This document shows, piece after piece, positions 18,470-25,393 of a DNA stretch of 25,393 bases; the stretch's first letter is position 1; each line of letters opens with the position of its first letter. The translations under genes were made by a program, and so were the position numbers. Origin of the DNA: a virus. The notes under the pieces were generated by a model. The model worked only from the letters and a program-made list of their open reading frames with translations, was not told where the DNA came from and searched no databases. The DNA lies in IMG/VR virus record IMGVR_UViG_3300030104_006381, positions 1 to 25,393 of that record; one strand, given 5' to 3'.

Positions 18470-18798
18470 TGGTCCTCCGTTAATATATTGGTTAAGCTCA
18501 AGTCATAGATGCTTGAACACTTTTCATTTCCAAGAAACAACTTGGTTCCAAAAACGCAAGTATCCATCTCATGAAGATCGTAATTACTTACTACACCATT
18601 TTTAGTTGTTATAGAGATACCCGCACCAGCTAAAGCACACCCTTGGGCTTTCAAGAATAGGAATGTCCAGCCCATAGTTTTGTCCTCGACACATCTATAT
18701 TGATAAGTTGCATTGGGCAACCGAGCTTGAGATTGTAGAGTGGTTTTGCCGTTGGTGCTGGCTGATGCCAAACATGCTGTTAATAATAAACTAATCAT
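18466..18798 (-). CDS. Small exported four-cysteine protein
   Basis: 110 residues from ATG at 18796-18798 (GGAG 6 nt upstream; the in-frame start at 18810 lacks it). A very short signal MISLLLTAC with possible lipobox Cys9, or ordinary cleavage after LASAS. The mature part has cysteines at 36, 54, 81 and 94, in YQYRC, QGC, DTC and EKC contexts, close in spacing to the downstream lipoprotein. Otherwise Gly/Ala/Thr-rich and beta-like (AGAGISITTKNGVV). It is co-transcribed with dUTPase and the zinc-ribbon gene. Confidence 0.75.
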   Translation of the reverse strand: MISLLLTACLASASTNGKTTLQSQARLPNATYQYRCVEDKTMGWTFLFLKAQGCALAGAGISITTKNGVVSNYDLHEMDTCVFGTKLFLGNEKCSSIYDLSLTNILTEDQ

Positions 18799-19069
18799 TT
18801 TTATCTCCAAGTTCTCGCATTTCTTTTGCGAATTCGGTTGCCTTGTTCCAACAATCAGGGCAATAAAGCCTGACTACTCCTTCTTTCTCTCGGACGATAA
18901 CATTCCAACTCATTACCATCTCTTTATTTAACTTATCAAACTCTTTGTCACATGTCAAGCAATTTTCTGGTATTTTTTCAAATAAACCAAGTTTCTTTTC
19001 CATGTCTGTGCCTTTCTTCCCTGCTTTCTTGAGGGCTCGCTCTCTTGCTCTTCGTTCGGCTCGGTTCAT
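18791..19069 (-). CDS. Phage zinc-ribbon protein
   Basis: 92 residues. The N-terminus MNRAERRARERALKKAGKKG is very basic and helical. A zinc ribbon follows, with CLTC (37-40) and CPDC (70-73) separated by a beta hairpin (MSWNVIVREKEGVVRLY), and a helical end (KATEFAKEMREL). MNRAERR-type zinc proteins are common as unnamed genes in T4-like marine phages. A nucleic-acid-binding role is likely. ATGA overlap with the dUTPase gene. Confidence 0.82.
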   Translation of the reverse strand: MNRAERRARERALKKAGKKGTDMEKKLGLFEKIPENCLTCDKEFDKLNKEMVMSWNVIVREKEGVVRLYCPDCWNKATEFAKEMRELGDKND

Positions 19070-19500
19070 GATCCAGTGCTCCCAAAACCACCAGCACCAC
19101 GATCACTATCAGAAAGCTCCTCCACTTCATTAAACTCAACTTTGGGATGAGGCATAATAATAATTTGCCCGATACGATCACCAGCTTCATAAACTTGATG
19201 CTCGCCGGGAGTCTGTTCGTACCAGCCAAACTTTAACATGATCTCGCCGCGATAACCTGAGTCGATTACGCCGACATGGTTTCTCAACATGTGAGGTGTC
19301 TTTGATACTGATGAGCGAGGATAAATTAGACCGACATATCCATCAGGAATTTCCATGGCCAGTCCGGTCTTATAAACCATGTTGCCATACTTATCTGCTT
19401 CGCCTTGTTCTGTGGCATACAAGTCCATGCCAGCATCGCCATCTTTGGCATACTTTGGCACCACAGCATTTGGGTGCAGTTTTTTAATATTTACTTTCAT
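19066..19500 (-). CDS. dut: dUTPase (trimeric dUTP pyrophosphatase)
   Basis: 144 residues with all five trimeric dUTPase motifs: DAGMDLYA (1), PRSSVS (2), GVIDSGYRGEI (3, with the catalytic Asp), GDRIGQIII (4) and RGAGGFGSTG (5). It hydrolyses dUTP to dUMP and pyrophosphate, keeping uracil out of DNA and feeding thymidylate synthesis. It is full length with a normal P-loop-like C-terminus, so probably active. AGGAG precedes the ATG; it lies 8 nt after the DNA methyltransferase gene in the same transcript. Confidence 0.97.
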   Translation of the reverse strand: MKVNIKKLHPNAVVPKYAKDGDAGMDLYATEQGEADKYGNMVYKTGLAMEIPDGYVGLIYPRSSVSKTPHMLRNHVGVIDSGYRGEIMLKFGWYEQTPGEHQVYEAGDRIGQIIIMPHPKVEFNEVEELSDSDRGAGGFGSTGS

Positions 19501-19508
19501 TTCATCTC

Positions 19509-20696
19509 CTATGGTTTTTTCTTAATGCTTGGGTTTGTTTTCATAATCTCCAAGCACATTTTTGGTGGAAAACATTCACCGATAACATTACGTAAGAAGT
19601 TTTCATTCATGTCAGTGTGTTTGTCAAACCAATCGTCTGGTAAACCACACAAGATAAGCAACTCTCTGATTGTTAATGTTCTGGCATCGGAATATGTTTT
19701 ATCTTTATTAAGTTTACCGGGATGCACATTATTTTGGCTGTTAATCGAGCCGTTTTGCATTGTTATGGCAGGTGCGGGCTTGTCCCAATCCATTCTTTTA
19801 TATGTGCTTTTAAAGCCAGCTATCTCTCTCCTAAATTCATTCTTATCGGGAAAATAAATACACCTCATTGGTATTGGCTTTGCTGCTTTGATTTTCTTAT
19901 CACTTGGTTTATTAAATTCAATATTAAAAGAATTTTTCTTTGGTGTTCCCGGCAACTGTTCGCACTTAACAGATGGAAAATACACATCATTATCAAATGC
20001 ACTCTTCCCAGTTGGTGTGTGCCTCATCCATAAAACATGATTTTCATTATGTTGTTTAGAACTATGCCAAGTGATATCTGAACTCTCTCCGCTTTCAAGC
20101 GATGGCAAATGACCAATGGTCTCTCTAACAGTAATTAGTTTTTCATTGGGTTGTGGATGTTCCCAAACTCCTTCTTTCGAGATTAAAACAATTAATCTTT
20201 TCCGGTGCTGTGGTGTATTATAATTCGCTGCATCAAGAACTTTATATGTAATATTATAATCAGATGATATGTTGTCCCTTATAAATTCCATAATGTTAAC
20301 AGCTTCTCCCTCATGTTGAATGAAGGTCTTTGCCATCTCGCGAACATTCTCAATTAAAACATGCTTGGGCTCCAAATCATTGATAGCTTTTACAACATAT
20401 TTAATTAAAGAGTTGCGAGGGTCATTCTTGTTGGCACGTTTGGCATGGGCAATTGACATACCCTGACATGGTGGAGTTGCTATGATCATCTCAACACCTT
20501 TTGCAGCATTGATTACTTTATCATAGACATCAGATTCCGTGATTGTTCCTTGAATCATGTTGACACTTGGATACAACTTTCGATAGAACTCGCAACGATC
20601 TTCTTCAAGCTCATTGGCCACTACGACATCAATGCCCAGTTCATGAAGATAACATTCATCAATACCGATATTGGAAAATAAAGTTAATGTTTTCAT
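19509..20696 (-). CDS. C5-cytosine DNA methyltransferase
   Basis: 395 residues. Motif I is LTLFSNIGIDE (in place of FSGxGG), motif IV has PPCQG with catalytic Cys77, motif VI ENV (116-118), motif VIII QHRKR (163-167), and a target-recognition region about 200-310 before motifs IX/X (LTIRELLILCGLP, NVIGECFPP). It moves a methyl from S-adenosylmethionine to cytosine C5 in a specific DNA sequence. It lies 9 nt after a candidate nuclease gene, an arrangement like a type II restriction-modification pair; alternatively it protects phage DNA from host restriction. The recognition site cannot be read from sequence. Confidence 0.94.
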   Translation of the reverse strand: MKTLTLFSNIGIDECYLHELGIDVVVANELEEDRCEFYRKLYPSVNMIQGTITESDVYDKVINAAKGVEMIIATPPCQGMSIAHAKRANKNDPRNSLIKYVVKAINDLEPKHVLIENVREMAKTFIQHEGEAVNIMEFIRDNISSDYNITYKVLDAANYNTPQHRKRLIVLISKEGVWEHPQPNEKLITVRETIGHLPSLESGESSDITWHSSKQHNENHVLWMRHTPTGKSAFDNDVYFPSVKCEQLPGTPKKNSFNIEFNKPSDKKIKAAKPIPMRCIYFPDKNEFRREIAGFKSTYKRMDWDKPAPAITMQNGSINSQNNVHPGKLNKDKTYSDARTLTIRELLILCGLPDDWFDKHTDMNENFLRNVIGECFPPKMCLEIMKTNPSIKKKP

Positions 20697-20705
20697 TTCG
20701 CCTCC

Positions 20706-21485
20706 TTATAATTTAAGGTATTTTTTAAGATCAGATCTTTTACAATTAAATTGCACATTGTGATATGCCGAACCCGTCTTACCTGATCCTTTCATTTGCA
20801 CAGTCCAAGCACCACAGCGAATAGTGGTAGCAGCTTTAGAGCCAAGAGTAGTCTTAGCATGAACCATAGTTTGGTTAACTATATCATCAACTTCATAAAC
20901 TTTTATGCCGTCTAGAGAATTCTTTTTTTCTACCCATGCAACTTTATCCGCAAATGCTTGTGTTTCATGTGGTGCCACAAAACCTTCTTGGAATATAAAC
21001 CTTGTAATTGCAGCACGATTCTCATGAAACCAATCTATTACTTCTTGAAAATCTTCAATTGATGTTGCTTTAAAACGATTTCTTCTAATTTCATCCTTTT
21101 GACTAAGGTTTTTTGTATTGATACCTCGTCTTTTGCATTCATTTAAAAATACCCGTTGGTCCTTAAAGTGTTTTATAGACGAATCCCATGCACCAAAAAA
21201 CATTTCTAATTTGGCTCTAACACTTGGAGGAGCAAAAATTTTTAACAATAATCTATTCAATGAACAAACTGATATTTGTGTGGTCCCTTCAGAATTCTTA
21301 ACTGAAAACTGTTCACCATTCGGACCAAGAACATCTGTTTTGGATCTAGTTGTGTCTCCAAACATGCTATCGACATACTCAGGCACATCAGAGCCTCCGA
21401 TGTGTTCTGCGAACTCATCTTCAAATGCAAACCCTTCATCACGACCAAGTTTACCACCATCAATTTGTGCTTGTGTTGCAGTCAT
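20706..21485 (-). CDS. Candidate PD-(D/E)xK-like restriction nuclease
   Basis: 259 residues from ATG at 21483-21485 (GGAGG 5 nt upstream; the start at 21497 lacks spacing). The N-terminal pattern is GRDEGFAFEDEFAEHI (14-29, Glu22), SKTDVLGPNG (48-57, Asp51) then EQFSVKNSEG (58-67, Lys63). E...D...S-x-K resembles type II restriction enzymes of the PD-(D/E)xK fold with Ser at the second acidic place. The C-terminal half holds Trp-rich and beta segments (GAWTVQMKGSGKTG...VQFNCKRSD). It is the first gene after its own promoter and directly before the C5 methyltransferase. Nuclease identity is inferred from pattern and context; it might instead be a degenerate or unrelated protein. Confidence 0.68.
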   Translation of the reverse strand: MTATQAQIDGGKLGRDEGFAFEDEFAEHIGGSDVPEYVDSMFGDTTRSKTDVLGPNGEQFSVKNSEGTTQISVCSLNRLLLKIFAPPSVRAKLEMFFGAWDSSIKHFKDQRVFLNECKRRGINTKNLSQKDEIRRNRFKATSIEDFQEVIDWFHENRAAITRFIFQEGFVAPHETQAFADKVAWVEKKNSLDGIKVYEVDDIVNQTMVHAKTTLGSKAATTIRCGAWTVQMKGSGKTGSAYHNVQFNCKRSDLKKYLKL

Positions 21486-21510
21486 AAAAACCTCCATGTT
21501 GTTTGTTCTT

Positions 21511-21540
21511 ATAATATAACGTGTCTGAAATGTTTGTCAA
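21511..21540 (-). promoter_or_regulatory. Sigma-70-like promoter of the nuclease-methyltransferase operon
   Basis: Minus-strand TTGACA (21535-21540), 16 nt, TATATT (21513-21518), or TATTAT at 18 nt. It starts 5 nt after the dnaE stop. The downstream genes as far as 16775 follow with very short gaps or overlaps and no terminator in between. Confidence 0.78.
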
Positions 21541-21545
21541 GGATT

Positions 21546-24500
21546 TTAGTCCAATAACATCCAAGAATTATTTACTCGCCCATAGGTGCTGAAGCCCCAG
21601 TTGTCATCGTATCGAGGCTTAATCATATAAGGTCGATTAAGGTGTATGCGATCCTTATTCGGATCAACACTCCAGCATCTAATTCTGGTAACAACAGAGT
21701 TGATATCAATAACCTCAACAACATAATAGGTTCTATTGTTCTTGCTCTTCTTGACCGTTATAGACCTTGGAACACACCAACAAACCATCAGGTCAGCATC
21801 ATAATCAGAGATGGCCGGGACATACAATTCATCCAGTCGAGATTGAACTGCCTCATTCAAAACCTTTGACATTGGAAAGATACCAGTCAGGTCAGCAATA
21901 AATTCAATCTGCTCTTCTTCAGAGAAACTACCTTCGCTTCTGTACTTCTCTATATGGTCGTTGAGATTCTTTCTGGTTCGGGGGCGATCAACACATGTCG
22001 CATACCAAAAATGTTTGGAGCCGGTAAAACGATCATCAATAAGGTTGTCCAATGCACCACCTCGACACAGAACATCCAAAGCCTTTTTATTAAGTTTGCT
22101 GTATACGATATTATCATTGAACAATAACTCCTCAATTGCATTGAATGGCCTGTTAGCAAGTATCTGGTCGATAGCTTTCTCACCAAGACCCTTGATGGTT
22201 GTAAGCGGAGCAACGAGAGTCTTGTCGTCAACGATGCTCCAAGTCATATCTGATGTGTTTATATCCAAAGGACGAATCGAATAGCCGTGTTGCTTCGCAA
22301 GATTAATAGCTTTTTCTTTTCTTGTCTCTGGTTCTTTATCTAGAAAGGCAGCAGTCCACTCTGTAGAATAATAGTGAGAGAGCCAAGCACACTGATAAGA
22401 AATAATACTGTAAGAAACAGCATGAGACTTATTGAAGCCATACCCAGAAAAATACTCAAAAGTTCGCCAGAGACCGTCTGCGGCTCTCTTGTCCATGCAT
22501 CTTTCCAAACACCCTTCAATGAATTTAGTATAGATTTTTTCTTTGACTTCATTTCCTTTACCTGTGCCTTTCTTAGTAAGTACTTTTCTAAGCAAGTTCC
22601 CCTCGTCTAGAGTCAGATTTTTACCAAGCTTGTGAGCCAACAAGGCGATTTGTTCTTGGAATATCAAGAAGCCATGTGTTTCTTTGGTGACATCTTTCAC
22701 AGTATCATTTAAATATTTAACGCCACTCGGATTGTCTTTAGCCTCAACATAAGCTTTGTCTACTTCTGCTGATAAGGGGCCAGGGCGGTAGATCGAAGTG
22801 ATAGCCGCGATATCAATAATGGAGCGAGGCTGTGCTTGGACAGCAAACTTTTGAGCACCCGGCTCTGTAAATTGAAAGATACCAATCCAGCGGCCCTTAT
22901 GAAAAACATTCTTATAAACTGCTTGATCATCAAGGTCCATAACACTTGGATGCAAATTCTTATCATAGAATTCCTTAATCTGATCAAAGGTTGGGCTCTC
23001 AACATCATGATGTCGTTGTAATATTTTTGTAATACAGTCCTCAATCATGCGAAGAGTCGATAGTCCAAGTATGTCAAACTTAATAAAACCCATAGGTTCA
23101 AGCTGTCTAACATTCTGCCCTTCGGACCAAGGAGTCTGCCTAACTCCTTTGGAAGCTATGAGGGGCATGTGTTTATTTAGTTCTTCTCCAATTACAACCC
23201 CGCCAGCATGGCGAGAGCAGCTACGATATTCACCATGAAGAGCTTCAACATGTGTCTTAACATCAGGATACTTCTTGAGAAATGACCGCAAAGTTTCAGA
23301 ATACTCCATGACCTCTTCAAAGGTTGGAGTATAAACACCAGCTTTAATTCCATGTGCTTTCTTCGCAATTGGAGTTGCTTCATACATCATCTTGCTGGTT
23401 ACGTTATTAACTTCCCCAAAGGGTATATCATAGAACTTTGATATGTCCTTGATCAAAGATCGAAGCTGTAATGTATTCCAGTTCGATATCGGAACAACAA
23501 CATTGTCTCCCCACTCCTCAATAAGAGTTTCCTTCAGAGCCATAGGATTAGACACGTCATAGTCAATATCAGGATAGTCTTTCGCGTCTGATCTGAGAAA
23601 ACGAGAGAATAGCAATCCATAGTGAATAGGATCAATCTGAGTAATACCAAGGCAATATGCAACGAGAGAACCAGCAGCACTTCCTCTACCGGGTCCAGAA
23701 AGTTGTATTTCATTTGTTTTATCCGTAATAGCTTTCATTGTTAAGAAATATTTTGAGAAACCACGATCAGCAATAACTTTTAATTCATGTTTAAGTCTCT
23801 CGACATATCGTTGATCCTTGTGGATTTTATTCGGTGCGGAAGCCAAACCATCAAAGGTAAGCCGCTCCAAGTATTCATCCTCTGTATAGCCAGCGGGAAC
23901 AACAAAATCAGGCAAGCGAACAGTATCGTCAGGATAAAACTTCTCAATACGATTAAATGCTATGTCCCAAGTTTCTTCAAGTGTGCCTCTAACAAAGTCA
24001 TCATCATAGGTGACCTCGTTCATCAATGAATACTCTTGGTATGATTCCCACACCTGTTGGCCGTTCTTTGGATAAAGCTCATAGCCAATCTCCTCTGCTG
24101 AAGTGGGAAGGGTCATCTCCAACCATTCGGGCTTACCCTTACCAAGCCAGCCAAGTCGTTTGTATAATTCTCTATCTCGCCAAGCATCGGGATTGGGATA
24201 GTGTGAATCAACAGTCGAAACAACTTTAACATCAAATTCTTTACAGACCTCGATAACATATTTATTTAATTCATGCTGCTCTGGTATATTGTTCCATTGG
24301 ATCTCGCCATACCAACGATCACCAAAGATTGAGACCATTTCTTGTGTAACTTCTCGCATACACTCCAGAATCGCCTCTCTTCCCTCGTCTCGCTTGCTCC
24401 AATAGCAACCCGCATATACACCACCGAGACAAGCCGAAAGTGCAATTATACCCTCGTTATGCTTCTTTAAAAGGCTATAATCTATGCGAGGTTTGCGGTA

Positions 24501-24971
24501 GAAATACTCACCAGTATAACTCTCTGAGATCAACTTAAATATATTATTTAAGCCAGTCTGATTCATCGCTAAAAGAACAAGGTGGCGAGTCCGATTGATG
24601 TTACTGCTACCAGCAGATTTAGTCTCGCCTTCGTTTTCAATCGTAGTACCTGACTGGTCGTCATCGAGTTGTCTCGCTTTCTTTTTGTCTGCTTTGTGCT
24701 GTTCATATAATTCTCTCCATTCAACAACATCTGGGATAAAATAAGCTTCAAGGCCATAGATTGGTTTGAAGTCTTTACCTTGCTTCATCATCTTCTTAGC
24801 ATGTAGAACTTGACCTGCGAGGCCGTTCTGGTTTCCGTGGTCGGTCAAAGCCAAAGCTTTACCGCCGTTAGCATAACAAAATTCCATATGCTCACTTGGC
24901 TTGCCGAATCCATCAAATGGCGATCCGACACCAGAGTGAGCGTGTAAGCCAACAAACTTTATATCATTCAT
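21546..24971 (-). CDS. dnaE: DNA polymerase III alpha subunit (DnaE type)
   Basis: 1141 residues, near the 1160 of E. coli DnaE. PHP domain at the N-terminus (HAHSG with His10/His12, TDHGNQNG 43-50, LEAYF 74-78), then GPGRGSAAGSLVAYCLGI (426-443), the palm aspartates PDIDYD (Asp468, Asp470), HAGGVVIG, the third palm Asp in IKFDILGLSTLRMI, and FNKSHAVSYSIISY. A C-terminal OB-like part (YYVVEVIDINSVVTRIRCW) is present. It copies the phage genome; whether it uses the host clamp cannot be told, as no clear clamp-binding motif was checked. Most phages use A- or B-family polymerases, so a C-family enzyme is unusual. An Asp/Glu/Lys-rich insert (about 85-125) lies in the PHP domain. GGAGG precedes the ATG. 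Confidence 0.97.
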   Translation of the reverse strand: MNDIKFVGLHAHSGVGSPFDGFGKPSEHMEFCYANGGKALALTDHGNQNGLAGQVLHAKKMMKQGKDFKPIYGLEAYFIPDVVEWRELYEQHKADKKKARQLDDDQSGTTIENEGETKSAGSSNINRTRHLVLLAMNQTGLNNIFKLISESYTGEYFYRKPRIDYSLLKKHNEGIIALSACLGGVYAGCYWSKRDEGREAILECMREVTQEMVSIFGDRWYGEIQWNNIPEQHELNKYVIEVCKEFDVKVVSTVDSHYPNPDAWRDRELYKRLGWLGKGKPEWLEMTLPTSAEEIGYELYPKNGQQVWESYQEYSLMNEVTYDDDFVRGTLEETWDIAFNRIEKFYPDDTVRLPDFVVPAGYTEDEYLERLTFDGLASAPNKIHKDQRYVERLKHELKVIADRGFSKYFLTMKAITDKTNEIQLSGPGRGSAAGSLVAYCLGITQIDPIHYGLLFSRFLRSDAKDYPDIDYDVSNPMALKETLIEEWGDNVVVPISNWNTLQLRSLIKDISKFYDIPFGEVNNVTSKMMYEATPIAKKAHGIKAGVYTPTFEEVMEYSETLRSFLKKYPDVKTHVEALHGEYRSCSRHAGGVVIGEELNKHMPLIASKGVRQTPWSEGQNVRQLEPMGFIKFDILGLSTLRMIEDCITKILQRHHDVESPTFDQIKEFYDKNLHPSVMDLDDQAVYKNVFHKGRWIGIFQFTEPGAQKFAVQAQPRSIIDIAAITSIYRPGPLSAEVDKAYVEAKDNPSGVKYLNDTVKDVTKETHGFLIFQEQIALLAHKLGKNLTLDEGNLLRKVLTKKGTGKGNEVKEKIYTKFIEGCLERCMDKRAADGLWRTFEYFSGYGFNKSHAVSYSIISYQCAWLSHYYSTEWTAAFLDKEPETRKEKAINLAKQHGYSIRPLDINTSDMTWSIVDDKTLVAPLTTIKGLGEKAIDQILANRPFNAIEELLFNDNIVYSKLNKKALDVLCRGGALDNLIDDRFTGSKHFWYATCVDRPRTRKNLNDHIEKYRSEGSFSEEEQIEFIADLTGIFPMSKVLNEAVQSRLDELYVPAISDYDADLMVCWCVPRSITVKKSKNNRTYYVVEVIDINSVVTRIRCWSVDPNKDRIHLNRPYMIKPRYDDNWGFSTYGRVNNSWMLLD

Positions 24972-24992
24972 ATACCCTCCATGAATGTTATT

Positions 24993-25021
24993 ATTGTATC
25001 ATCTTATCAGGCTGCTGTCAA
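24993..25021 (-). promoter_or_regulatory. Sigma-70-like promoter of dnaE
   Basis: Minus-strand TTGACA (25016-25021), exactly 17 nt, TACAAT (24993-24998), one base off consensus. The -35 box is formed by the Leu-Thr codons near the end of the UV endonuclease gene. Start about 15 to 20 nt before the dnaE ribosome site. Confidence 0.85.
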
Positions 25022-25393
25022 GAGTTTTTTTTGGAAATCTTCTCTGTACTTGATGAGGGCCAACTCTTTCTTCTTGCATTCAAGCACAACATCAACATCT
25101 TTGTCGTAAGCTTCAAAGGGGGTGTAGTACCAGTCTGAATGGGCTGTGGCCTTGACTGATGGGTCTTCGTAATCCTTACGGGAATTAGAATGGTGACATT
25201 GTTGTTTGACACCGCGATCAATCCAAGTCTGTCTGGCGAGATGAAAGGCATCATGATAGTCAAGATCCTGTGGGCCAAGATCATGGTGATGTGAATCAAA
25301 GACAATAGGGATACCGATGTGCTTGCTGACTCCATCGTAAAGCATCTTGGTTGAAAACATAGATTGTCTGTCGTCGTTCTCAACAGTCAGGCG
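25007..25393 (-). CDS. uvsE: UV-damage endonuclease (UVDE), C-terminal part
   Basis: The last 128 residues are in the window; the N-terminus lies beyond 25393. It opens with RLTVENDD, the Glu-containing barrel strand of UVDE (RLTLENDD in the family), followed by IPIVFDSHHHDLGP, a metal-binding strand with several His, and a basic QQCHHSNSRKD and TAHSDWYY segment. UVDE is a TIM-barrel nuclease that nicks DNA 5' to pyrimidine dimers and some other lesions. It would start repair of UV damage in phage DNA, fitting sunlit water. The end (KKLLTAA) overlaps the dnaE promoter. Frame open to the edge. Confidence 0.92.
   Translation of the reverse strand, partial: RLTVENDDRQSMFSTKMLYDGVSKHIGIPIVFDSHHHDLGPQDLDYHDAFHLARQTWIDRGVKQQCHHSNSRKDYEDPSVKATAHSDWYYTPFEAYDKDVDVVLECKKKELALIKYREDFQKKLLTAA

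Noticed and set aside
25018-25383. Second minus-strand frame inside the UV endonuclease region
   Set aside because: Out of frame with the clearly conserved RLTVEND and SHHHDLGP segments.
1-25393. CRISPR array, insertion sequence, integrase or attachment site, conventional tRNA genes
   Set aside because: No spaced direct repeats, transposase motifs, tyrosine or serine recombinase motifs, or tRNA cloverleaf other than the tmRNA were seen.

Overview
The window looks like part of a large, AT-rich, virulent-type bacteriophage genome, probably marine or aquatic. Every gene I can support lies on the minus strand. Genes are packed with 4-nt ATGA or 1-nt TAATG overlaps, and most starts have GGAG or GAGG ribosome binding sites. 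Phage hallmarks are a zinc-amidase endolysin, arrays of tiny unknown genes, an acidic head-type protein, a phage-type zinc-ribbon protein, and a self-contained replication and nucleotide toolkit. Exported lipoproteins carrying ASH-like repeats plus a von Willebrand A domain resemble surface proteins of Myxococcota or Bdellovibrionota, so a host in that broad area is possible. This is inference, and no taxonomic search was run.

Layout in window order; transcription runs right to left. (1) 1-4970: a two-zinc-knuckle protein (cut by the window edge), then a dense array of small genes. At least nine of these encode short SH3-like proteins starting around 'GDLV', and a tenth lies at 10539. A trypsin-like exported protease sits in the array at 4009-4707. 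(2) 4971-9612: a QueF-family protein without the catalytic cysteine, two very small genes, an exported alpha/beta hydrolase, a cytosine-deaminase-like amidohydrolase, a complete tmRNA gene (7558-7897), a 20-residue peptide with nine cysteines directly upstream of it, and an ASH/vWA lipoprotein. (3) 9657-13017: cupin, glutaredoxin, small unknowns, a coiled-coil membrane protein and a full-length GroEL. (4) 13075-17098: a possible nuclease-fold virion protein, the endolysin, ClpP, a membrane protein, an acidic head-type protein and a small basic protein. (5) 17106-21485: an IMPDH/GMP reductase family enzyme, two small exported four-cysteine proteins, a zinc ribbon, dUTPase, a C5-cytosine DNA methyltransferase and a possible partner nuclease. 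(6) 21546-25393: a DnaE-type DNA polymerase III alpha subunit and the C-terminal part of a UV-damage endonuclease.

Physiologically the window combines DNA replication and repair (DnaE, UVDE), nucleotide-pool control (dUTPase, IMPDH/GMPR, possibly the amidohydrolase), DNA marking and possibly cutting (C5 methyltransferase plus nuclease candidate; QueF-like protein), and protein quality control (tmRNA with a tag ending in ALAA, ClpP, GroEL, trypsin-like protease). A further layer of exported lipoproteins may alter the host surface.

Nine strong sigma-70-like promoters can be read directly. Their -35 boxes (TTGACA or one base off) lie at or within about 15 nt of the stop codon of the preceding gene. 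No intergenic stretch exceeds 300 bases; the longest stretch without a protein gene is the tmRNA. I saw no CRISPR array, insertion sequence, integrase, conventional tRNA gene or GroES gene.
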